This document shows, piece after piece, positions 1-5,043 of a stretch of DNA of 5,043 nt. The DNA is from Trueperaceae bacterium (lineage in GTDB: Bacteria > Deinococcota > Deinococci > Deinococcales > Trueperaceae). Every line of letters begins with the position of its first letter. Position 1 is the first letter of the stretch. Location of the stretch: contig SKMG01000099.1 in assembly GCA_007121175.1 (NCBI GenBank), positions 1-5,043 on the forward strand. Reading direction: 5' to 3'. The notes under the pieces are model-generated. The model had not been told where the DNA came from. It worked only from the letters and a program-made list of their open reading frames with translations, and did not search any database. The translations under genes were made by a program, and so were the position numbers.

Positions 1-1034
1 TCGGCCGGCGTGTGGTCGAGCGCAGCGTCGCCAGGGCCGTAGGCGATCGTGTCGACGTCCCACGCGGGCGCGACGACGTTCCAGTCCGAGGAGCCGGTCT
101 TGACCCGCGGTGCGGGCACGCTGCCGGCGGCCCGGATGGCGGTGCGGAATGCGCGCGCGAGGCGCCCGTCGCGCTCAGCTCGAACCGCGGCCGTGCCTTC
201 GTCCGCCGTCCAACTCAGGTTCGGCCCGAGATCGAGTTCCGCGAGCGCGGCGCGCAGACTCGCTGGCGGCCAGGCGGGCGGCAGGCGCCAGGCGAGCACG
301 GCTTCAGCCTGCTCGGTACGGCCGTCGTGGCTCGAGCCGAGTGCGGTGAGCGCGACCTGCAGCCGGTCGAACAGGCGCGGCTCCACCCCGTCGACGACGG
401 TGGGTGCCGTTTCGGCCACCCAGGCGCGTACGCGCGACCACGCGCTGACGAGCGCCTCGCAGGCGGTTGGCTCAGCCCTCGCGGCGTGCGCGGAGGGCCG
501 CGCGGAACGCAGCTGCATGCGCAGGTGCCCCTTGTATCCGAGGGTGAGTCCGCTCCAACCGCTGGGTTCGCCCACGATCAGCAGGTGTGGCCGTGGGTAG
601 GTCGATACGGCGTGACGCGCTCCAGGACTGTCGGCAGCCTCCTCTCCCACTGCGCCGATGAACCGGAGCTCGAGCGCCTCGCGAACCTCCTGGCTTGCCC
701 GCGCCAGGGCCGTCGCCAGCGCTACGGCCGGGCCTTTCGCGTCGACCGTCCCGCGGCCGTGCAGGACGCCGTCCTCCAGGCGCACGGGCGGCGTTCCCGG
801 GAAGGTGTCGAGGTGACCGAGCAGCGTCACGCGGAGCGCGCCGCGTCCGGCGACCGCCACGGCGTTGCCCACCTCGTCGACGAAGGCCTCCTCGGCGTGG
901 TGCGCCAACGCGGCGACGAACCCGTCGGCGACCGTACCCTCGCACCCGCTCGGGCTCGGCAGCCGCACCATGGCCTCTAGGAAGGCACGGGCGCCGGCGT
1001 CTCCCAGGAGGTCGTGGGCGCCGGCGCTGGGCAT
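1..1034 (-). CDS. lysK: LysW-lysine/ornithine hydrolase LysK (M20 metallopeptidase), 3'-truncated by window edge
   Basis: Zinc/cobalt-type M20 carboxypeptidase (ArgE/DapE relatives) that cleaves the amide between LysW and the finished amino acid, releasing lysine or ornithine and regenerating the carrier. My translation of the minus strand from the ATG at 1034-1032 runs 344 codons with no stop to the left edge, so only about 10-20 C-terminal residues are missing for a family length near 355. Starts MPSAGAHDLLGDAGARAFLE. Metal and catalytic residues are all visible: GHLDTFPG with H74 and D76, GRGTVDAKG with D98, VGEEAADSPGAR with general base E131 and ligand E132, VGEPSG with E156, and LDHTPA with H341. 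Other family marks are LTLGYKGHLRMQL (dimerisation-domain entry) and KTGSSDWNVVAP. It has no clear Shine-Dalgarno; its ATG overlaps the lysJ TGA by one base (TGATG), so it is probably translated by reinitiation. DapE or ArgE is the alternative, disfavoured by context. Confidence 0.93.
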   Translation of the reverse strand, partial: MPSAGAHDLLGDAGARAFLEAMVRLPSPSGCEGTVADGFVAALAHHAEEAFVDEVGNAVAVAGRGALRVTLLGHLDTFPGTPPVRLEDGVLHGRGTVDAKGPAVALATALARASQEVREALELRFIGAVGEEAADSPGARHAVSTYPRPHLLIVGEPSGWSGLTLGYKGHLRMQLRSARPSAHAARAEPTACEALVSAWSRVRAWVAETAPTVVDGVEPRLFDRLQVALTALGSSHDGRTEQAEAVLAWRLPPAWPPASLRAALAELDLGPNLSWTADEGTAAVRAERDGRLARAFRTAIRAAGSVPAPRVKTGSSDWNVVAPAWDVDTIAYGPGDAALDHTPA

Positions 1035-1036
1035 CA
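1032..1036 (-). promoter_or_regulatory. lysJ/lysK TGATG stop-start overlap
   Basis: The last base of the lysJ TGA (1036-1034 on the minus strand) begins the lysK ATG (1034-1032). No good Shine-Dalgarno lies in the lysJ end before it, which fits termination-reinitiation coupling and would keep aminotransferase and hydrolase in similar amounts. Confidence 0.75.
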
Positions 1037-2236
1037 CGGCAGCAGCACGCGGCCGAAGGCCGCGACCGCCTCGTCGATCTCGTCCTCGCCGATCACGAGC
1101 GGCGGCACGAAGCGGATGACGCTGGCACCGGCGTTGATGAGCAGCAGGCCCTCATCGCGCAGGGCCGCGATGACCGGCGCGGCCTTCTCCTTCAGCTCGA
1201 CGCCGAGCATGAGGCCGAGCCCTCGCACCTCGCGGACACGTCGGCTCCCCAACGCCTCGATGCCCTCGCGGAAGCGCCGGCCCATGCGCTCGGCATGCGC
1301 CATGAGGTCGCGAGCCTCGAGCTCCTCGAGGACGGCCAGGCCGGCGGCCGCGGCGAGCGGGTTGCCCCCGAAGGTCGTGCCGTGGCCGCCTGCGGGCATC
1401 GCGGCGGCGAGGGCGTCCGTCATGACCAGCGCGCCGATCGGAACGCCGCCGGCCAGGCCCTTGGCGAGCGTGGCGAGGTCGGGGACGACGCCGGCGTGCT
1501 CGCTCGCGAGGAAACGGCCGGTGCGGCCGACTCCGCACTGGATCTCGTCGAACGCCAGCAGCGCGCCGCGCTCGTCGGCCAGTTCGCGCGCCCGCTGCAG
1601 GTACGCGGCGCTGGCCGGGTGCACCCCGCCCTCACCCTGGACCGGCTCCAACCAGATCATGCCGGTGTCGTCGCCGACGGCGGCCTCGAGTTCCCCGACG
1701 TCGTCGTAGCGCACGAAGTCGACCGGGATCGCGAGCGGCTCGAAGGGCTCGCGGTACTTGGGCTCCCAGGTCATCGCCAGCGCGCCGAGCGTCCGGCCGG
1801 CGAAGCCGCGCTTGGCGGCGACCACGCGGCGCCGCCCGGTCGCTGCTCGCGCCCACTTGAGCGCAGCCTCGTTGACCTCGGCACCGGAGTTCGCCAGGAA
1901 GACGCGCGATAGCCGCTCGGGCAGGTACGCGACCAGTCGGTCGACGAACGCCGTCCGGACGTCATTGCCGAGGTTCTGCGGGCAGACGATCAGCCGCCGC
2001 GCCTGGGCGGCGATGGCGTCGGCTAGGCGGGCATTGCCGTGCCCCACGCTCGCCACCGCGATGCCCGCCATGCCGTCGAGGTAGCGGCGGCCGTCGGCGT
2101 CGAAGAGCCGCGCGCCCTCGCCGCGCACGAACACGACCTCGGGCGACCACAGGCCGGGCGCGTGAGCGGCGGCGCGCGCGAGCACCTCGGCAGTGCTGGC
2201 GTGTGCGGCGGCGGGAGTGGGGACGGCGTCGTTCAT
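1034..2236 (-). CDS. lysJ: LysW-aminoadipate/glutamate semialdehyde aminotransferase (LysJ, ArgD family)
   Basis: Class III, PLP-dependent aminotransferase of 400 residues, the usual length for ArgD/LysJ. It transfers an amino group, normally from glutamate, to LysW-bound semialdehyde, giving LysW-lysine or LysW-ornithine. Landmarks: LFDADGRRYLDGMAGIAV (residues 44-61), phosphate-binding NSGAE (116-120) followed by VNEAALKWAR, KRGFAGRTLGAL (142-153), WLEPVQGEGG (195-204), LAFDEIQCGVGRTG with PLP-ring aspartate D230 (227-240), the Schiff-base lysine K259 in TLAKGLAGGVPIGA, and GHGTTFGGNP (284-293). All key residues are present. The ATG is fixed by a good AAAGGAG. The stop overlaps the lysK start as TGATG, implying coupled translation. 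By sequence alone it cannot be separated from ArgD acting on N-acetylornithine; the neighbours decide the LysW role. In some lineages one such enzyme serves both lysine and arginine pathways, which is possible here. Confidence 0.94.
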   Translation of the reverse strand: MNDAVPTPAAAHASTAEVLARAAAHAPGLWSPEVVFVRGEGARLFDADGRRYLDGMAGIAVASVGHGNARLADAIAAQARRLIVCPQNLGNDVRTAFVDRLVAYLPERLSRVFLANSGAEVNEAALKWARAATGRRRVVAAKRGFAGRTLGALAMTWEPKYREPFEPLAIPVDFVRYDDVGELEAAVGDDTGMIWLEPVQGEGGVHPASAAYLQRARELADERGALLAFDEIQCGVGRTGRFLASEHAGVVPDLATLAKGLAGGVPIGALVMTDALAAAMPAGGHGTTFGGNPLAAAAGLAVLEELEARDLMAHAERMGRRFREGIEALGSRRVREVRGLGLMLGVELKEKAAPVIAALRDEGLLLINAGASVIRFVPPLVIGEDEIDEAVAAFGRVLLP

Positions 2237-2259
2237 GCGGGCTCCTTTGGCAGCGGACG
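2237..2259 (-). promoter_or_regulatory. Ribosome binding site of lysJ
   Basis: In the 23-nt spacer between the lysZ TGA and the lysJ ATG the minus strand reads AAAGGAG (bases 2248-2242) five bases before the ATG (2236-2234). It is the clearest Shine-Dalgarno in the window and fixes the lysJ start. The short spacer leaves little room for a separate promoter. Confidence 0.8.
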
Positions 2260-3093
2260 TCAGGCAACCACGGTACCGTGCCCTGCGAGCGCCCGCCGCA
2301 GCGGAGAAGCAATCCGGCCGTCAGCCAGCACCGCCCGCGCGACCCCGCCCGCGACGGCCGCTGCGGCGCCCTCGAGCTTCTTCTTCATGCGCCCTTCGGC
2401 CCACCCGGGCGCGGCCGCGACATCAGCGGCAGCGAGCCGCGGCACGAGGCTGGCCTCGTCTGGGAAGTCGCGCAGCAGCCCTGGGACGTTGGAGAGCAGC
2501 ACCAGTGCGTCCGCGGCCAACGCGACCGCGATGGCAGCGGCGGCGCGATCACCGTCCACATTGACGGCCGCGCCCTCGCGGGAGGCGGCCAGCGGTGCGA
2601 CGACCGGCAGGAAGCCTTCGTCGAGCAGCAGCCGCAGCAGACCCGCATCGACCCGCTCGACGGCACCGGTGTGATCGTCGCGGAGGATCACCGTCTTGCC
2701 CCGTTCGACGCTGCGGACACTGCGCTTGTGACGCGCCTCGATCAGCCGTCCGTCGAGGCCCGAGAGCCCGAGCGCCGGCACGCCGCGCGTCTGCAGGCGC
2801 TCGACCCAGGCCTTGTTGACGCCACCGGCGACCGCCATCGTGAACACCTCGAGCGTCGCCCGATCGGTGTAGCGACTCGCGTGCCCGCTGGGGCTGGTAA
2901 TGAAGCGTGGCGGGACCCCCAGCGCCTCACCCAGCCGCGTCGCGGCGGCCCCGCCGCCGTGCACCAGCACGAGCCGGCCCCCATCCGACCAGTGGGCGGC
3001 CACGTCGTCGGCGATGGCATCGTGGTCGAGACCTTCGGTACCGCCGAGCTTGACGACGATCACGTGTGCGCCGCCGTCGCCGCCAGCCCCCAC
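2260..3093 (-). CDS. lysZ: LysW-aminoadipate/glutamate kinase (LysZ, ArgB/amino acid kinase family)
   Basis: Amino acid kinase fold enzyme that phosphorylates the side-chain carboxylate of LysW-bound alpha-aminoadipate (or glutamate), making the acyl phosphate for LysY; paralogue of N-acetylglutamate kinase. Numbering from the outer GTG (3093): VIVVKLGG with lysine K15, the glycine loop LVLVHGGGAA (residues 41-50), the substrate-site motif ASRYTDRATLEVF with R74, LGLSGLDGRL (108-117), AAVNVDGDRAA (175-185), LVLLSNVPGLLRD, and GRMKKKLEGA whose K239 corresponds to the conserved lysine near the phosphates. 277 residues from 3093, or 267 from the inner GTG at 3063 (V11), which begins VIVVKLGG exactly where Thermus LysZ starts as recalled. 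An in-frame TAG directly precedes the outer GTG, so 3093 is the upper limit; I consider 3063 at least as likely because it forms a GTGA overlap with a tiny upstream frame. The ending GHGTVVA is typical of the family. Generic annotation might call it argB. Confidence 0.95.
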   Translation of the reverse strand: MGAGGDGGAHVIVVKLGGTEGLDHDAIADDVAAHWSDGGRLVLVHGGGAAATRLGEALGVPPRFITSPSGHASRYTDRATLEVFTMAVAGGVNKAWVERLQTRGVPALGLSGLDGRLIEARHKRSVRSVERGKTVILRDDHTGAVERVDAGLLRLLLDEGFLPVVAPLAASREGAAVNVDGDRAAAAIAVALAADALVLLSNVPGLLRDFPDEASLVPRLAAADVAAAPGWAEGRMKKKLEGAAAAVAGGVARAVLADGRIASPLRRALAGHGTVVA

Positions 3094-3175
3094 CTACCGC
3101 GCGGGTCGAAGGGGGCTGGCACCTCCATCGACCAGCGGCGCGCCGTCTGCCGCCATGCTCCGCCCCGCCGCCCGC
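3094..3175 (-). other. lysY-lysZ spacer with tiny reading frames
   Basis: This is the only sizeable gap in an otherwise overlapping gene string. It contains an ATG at 3154-3156 preceded by GGGGCGGAGC (a plausible ribosome site) that opens 20 codons in the lysZ frame and ends at a TAG (3094-3096) directly before the lysZ GTG. A second ATG at 3126-3128 in another frame opens 22 codons and ends in a TGA (3060-3062) that overlaps the inner lysZ GTG (3061-3063) as GTGA. Neither peptide resembles a known protein or contains a run of regulatory codons. No hairpin with a U-tract and no convincing promoter was seen. The role, if any, may be translational coupling of lysZ. Confidence 0.35.
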
Positions 3176-4237
3176 TCACGGGAACAGCCCCGGGAACTCG
3201 AGGCCCTCGTCCTCGCCCCAGCCCAGGGCCACATTGAGCGACTGCAGCGCGTGGCCGGCCGTCCCCTTGACCAGGTTGTCGATGGCGCACATCACCACCA
3301 GCCGACCACTGTCCGGATCGAGCGCGAAGCCGAGGTCGCACCAGTTGGTGCCGTCGAGCACCCGCGGATCGGGCACCCGGTGCGCGCCTCGCCGGGCGGT
3401 CACGAGCCGCACGAAACGCTCCTCACCGTAGGCCTCCTCGAGCGCGGAACGCACGTCGCCCTCGCCGCTGCCGTCGTGGAGCCAGGCGTGCACGGTCACC
3501 AGCACCCCGCGGACACGCTCCACTGCGGTGGCCGTCAGGTGCGGATCGATGCCGGGGAACGCCTGCAGGACCTCCGCTGTGTGCCGGTGCCGTACCGGCT
3601 GGTAGGTGCGCACGACGCCCGAGCGGATGGGGTGGTGGCTCGCCGCGCTCGGGGCGTGACCGGCGGCGGAGGAGCCGACCTTGGCTTCGACCAGCACCTC
3701 GCGCCGCGCCAGGAGGCCGCCCCGGATGAGGGGCAGCAGCGCCAGCAGCGTGGCGGTGGCGATGCAGCCCGCGCCTGCCAAGCGGGTGGCGCCAGGCAGT
3801 CGCGCTCCGTGGGGATCGGCGCGATCGAGCTCTGGGTTCGCATAGACGAACGAGGGCAGGAGTTCCGGTCGGGCGTGCGGCGCCCCGTACCAGCGCGCAT
3901 AGGCCGTTGCGTCCCGCAGTCGAAAGTCGGCCGACAGGTCGATCAGGATACCCGCCTGGGCCAGCAGATCGTCGATGCGGCGCACGAGTTCGCCGTGCGG
4001 CAGGGCAGATACGACGACGTCCGCGGGCCGCACGTCGGTGATCGGCTCGAAGCGCAGGCGCGTCACGCCGCGGAGGTTCGGATGGACGAGGGCCACCGGC
4101 TCGCCAGCGTGCCGTTCGCTGGTGACCTGCACGACGTCGAGTCGGGGGTGCCCGAGCGCCAGGCGCAGGAACTCACCGCCGGCGAAGCCGCTGCCGCCGA
4201 CGATCGCTACCGTCCGCACTCCGCCCCGCCTGCTCAC
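3176..4237 (-). CDS. lysY: LysW-aminoadipate/glutamate semialdehyde dehydrogenase (LysY, ArgC family)
   Basis: NADPH-dependent reductase converting LysW-gamma/delta-acyl phosphate to the semialdehyde; paralogue of ArgC, which acts on N-acetylglutamyl phosphate. Numbering from the GTG at 4237 gives 353 residues, about normal. The N-terminal Rossmann motif is [11 protein letters not shown] (residues 13-23); [14 protein letters not shown] and [10 protein letters not shown] follow. The catalytic cysteine is C158 in [12 protein letters not shown], and the probable catalytic histidine is H219 in RHRHTAE. The end, [23 protein letters not shown] then LEFPGLFP, closely follows Thermus LysY as recalled, so the stop is natural. 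Start choice: three in-frame GTGs exist at 4265-4267, 4235-4237 and 4217-4219. I favour 4237 because it forms a GTGA overlap with the lysX stop, a classic coupling arrangement; 4219 puts the start directly before RTVAIVGG and has a purine-rich AGGCGGGGCGGA upstream, so it is a real alternative. Could be labelled argC by generic annotation. Confidence 0.94.
   Translation of the reverse strand: MSRRGGVRTVAIVGGSGFAGGEFLRLALGHPRLDVVQVTSERHAGEPVALVHPNLRGVTRLRFEPITDVRPADVVVSALPHGELVRRIDDLLAQAGILIDLSADFRLRDATAYARWYGAPHARPELLPSFVYANPELDRADPHGARLPGATRLAGAGCIATATLLALLPLIRGGLLARREVLVEAKVGSSAAGHAPSAASHHPIRSGVVRTYQPVRHRHTAEVLQAFPGIDPHLTATAVERVRGVLVTVHAWLHDGSGEGDVRSALEEAYGEERFVRLVTARRGAHRVPDPRVLDGTNWCDLGFALDPDSGRLVVMCAIDNLVKGTAGHALQSLNVALGWGEDEGLEFPGLFP
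4217..4237 (-). promoter_or_regulatory. lysX/lysY junction: GTGA overlap and alternative start with purine-rich SD
   Basis: On the minus strand the lysX TGA (4236-4234) shares bases with a lysY GTG (4237-4235), giving GTGA. Downstream lies AGGCGGGGCGGA and then a second in-frame GTG at 4219-4217. Either reinitiation at the overlap or initiation at the second GTG would give a complete LysY, differing by six residues. Seen directly; which is used cannot be decided by eye. Confidence 0.55.
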
Positions 4238-5043
4238 GCTGCCGCGCGCGAGGACACCGAGCGCCACGGCGCCGGTGCGTCGCTGGCGACCGGCGGGACG
4301 CCTGCTGGGTCAGCGGTCGTGACTTTGGAGGGGCTCGTGAAGCCGCTGGACGACACGCCCGACGCCTCCACAGCGAGCGCCAGCGCATGCCGCACCACCG
4401 CCGCCGCGATGTCGACGCCGGTGGTGTCGATCGAGTTCCGGAACTCCATCGTATGGTTCACCTCGACCACCAGCAGGCCCCTGTCGCTCTCGACCACGTC
4501 GACGGCGAGGACGCCTCCGCCCACCGCATGCGCAGCTCGCAGGCATACCTCCGCCAGAGCGTCGTCGACCGGGCAGGCGCGCGCCACGCCGCCGCGCGCG
4601 GTGTTGGTGATCCAGTGCTCGCTCTCCCGGTAGATCGCCGCCACCACCCGGTCGCCGACGACGAACGCACGGATGTCGCGTCCGGGCTTGTCCACGTGCT
4701 CCTGCAAGTAGATGACGCGGTGGGCGGGGCCACCGAGCACCTCCTTGTGCTCGAGCACGGCTGCCACCGCGTCGGCATCGGACAGCCGGCTGACCATGCG
4801 ACCCCAGGAGCCGACGACGGGCTTGAGAACGACCGGGTAGCCGAGCTGCTCGCACTGCTTCAGGGCCTCGTCGGCGCTGAAGGCGACGACGGTGCGCGGG
4901 GTCGGGATGCCGGCGGCCGCCAAGGCCGCGCTGGTGGCGAGCTTGTCGCCGCACGCCTCGATCACCTCGGGCCGGTTGAGGACGACGCTGCCGGCCGCGG
5001 CGTAGAGGCGCGCGAGCGCCAGTCCACGAGCCTGCGACACGCA
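4234..5043 (-). CDS. lysX: LysW-alpha-aminoadipate (or glutamate) ligase LysX, 5'-truncated by window edge
   Basis: ATP-grasp ligase of the RimK/LysX group. In the known pathway it uses ATP to join the alpha-amino group of alpha-aminoadipate to the C-terminal glutamate of the carrier LysW, protecting the amine and providing a handle for later enzymes. The frame is open to the right edge, starting at CVSQARG, which aligns with about residue 54 of Thermus LysX as I recall it; so roughly 53 N-terminal residues are missing. Visible landmarks: [12 protein letters not shown] near the start, the ATP-grasp loop [10 protein letters not shown] (4798-4827), [29 protein letters not shown], the substrate-region motif [10 protein letters not shown] (4588-4617), and the Mg/ATP motif [11 protein letters not shown] (4432-4464). 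The conserved fold ends near [10 protein letters not shown]; a further 41-residue Ser/Ala/Pro-rich tail (4237-4359) is atypical. The TGA stop overlaps the likely GTG start of lysY. The family call is firm; substrate (aminoadipate or glutamate) is inferred. Confidence 0.95.
   Translation of the reverse strand, partial: CVSQARGLALARLYAAAGSVVLNRPEVIEACGDKLATSAALAAAGIPTPRTVVAFSADEALKQCEQLGYPVVLKPVVGSWGRMVSRLSDADAVAAVLEHKEVLGGPAHRVIYLQEHVDKPGRDIRAFVVGDRVVAAIYRESEHWITNTARGGVARACPVDDALAEVCLRAAHAVGGGVLAVDVVESDRGLLVVEVNHTMEFRNSIDTTGVDIAAAVVRHALALAVEASGVSSSGFTSPSKVTTADPAGVPPVASDAPAPWRSVSSRAAA

Noticed and set aside
12..980. A 322-codon plus-strand frame over the left end, and a 157-codon minus-strand frame at 472-945
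   Set aside because: Both are shadows of lysK, whose true frame has all M20 metal ligands but has no stop inside the window and so is easily missed by a closed-frame search.
695..1912. A 405-codon plus-strand open frame antisense to lysJ and lysK
   Set aside because: Complete LysJ and LysK catalytic motifs lie on the other strand; the antisense product is low-complexity and matches no family I know.
3094..3156. Amber suppression or nonsense mutation joining the 20-codon frame to lysZ
   Set aside because: Homologous LysZ starts at VIVVKLGG, well downstream, and the upstream residues show no family similarity; nothing here requires readthrough.
2203..3237. A 344-codon plus-strand frame opposite lysZ
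   Set aside because: Antisense to a gene with full amino acid kinase motifs; composition typical of a GC-rich shadow.
2900..4633. A 577-codon open frame on the plus strand antisense to lysX-lysY-lysZ
   Set aside because: It spans three well-supported minus-strand genes, its translation is Arg/Ala/Pro/His-rich without recognisable motifs, and long antisense frames are expected when third positions are nearly all G or C.
1..5043. Arginine biosynthesis operon (argC-argB-argD-argE) using N-acetyl intermediates
   Set aside because: The presence of a LysX ligase as first gene, and the closer resemblance of each protein to Thermus LysY/Z/J/K as recalled, favour the LysW-dependent version.
1..5043. 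tRNA, rRNA, riboswitch, CRISPR, insertion sequence or terminator
   Set aside because: Nearly all bases are in coding sequence; I saw no direct-repeat array, transposase motif, cloverleaf or hairpin followed by a T-run on either strand.

Overview
The window is one dense, same-strand (minus) block of five genes from a very GC-rich genome. Read in transcription order, from the right edge to the left, they are lysX (3'-most 269 codons, entering from the right edge), lysY/argC-type, lysZ/argB-type, lysJ/argD-type and lysK (running off the left edge only a few residues before its expected end). Together they encode the amino-group-carrier (LysW) branch of lysine and/or ornithine biosynthesis known from Thermus, Deinococcus, several Chloroflexota and many archaea. 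No RNA gene, mobile element, CRISPR array or inverted-repeat terminator was seen.

Pathway logic: LysX ligates the alpha-amino group of alpha-aminoadipate (or glutamate) to the C-terminal glutamate of the small acidic carrier protein LysW. LysZ phosphorylates the side-chain carboxylate and LysY reduces the acyl phosphate to the semialdehyde. LysJ transaminates it, and LysK cleaves LysW off to release lysine (or ornithine). The gene order matches the order of the chemical steps exactly. LysW itself is not in the window; the obvious place for it is just upstream of lysX, beyond position 5043.

Layout: 5043-4234 lysX; 4237-3176 lysY (4-nt GTGA overlap with lysX); 3175-3094 a short spacer with two tiny reading frames; 3093 (or 3063)-2260 lysZ; 2259-2237 a spacer holding a good Shine-Dalgarno; 2236-1034 lysJ; 1034-1 lysK (TGATG, 1-nt overlap). 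The packing implies one polycistronic transcript whose promoter lies outside the window.

Organism: the protein sequences closely resemble the Thermus thermophilus Lys proteins as I remember them, but GC content (by eye around 70% or more, with C/G at most third positions) and the contiguous X-Y-Z-J-K order also fit a high-GC Chloroflexota or actinobacterial lineage. I cannot assign the phylum from this window. The system is known; the less ordinary points are a roughly 41-residue Ser/Ala/Pro tail on LysX, the odd lysY-lysZ junction, and the unresolved lysine-versus-ornithine specificity.
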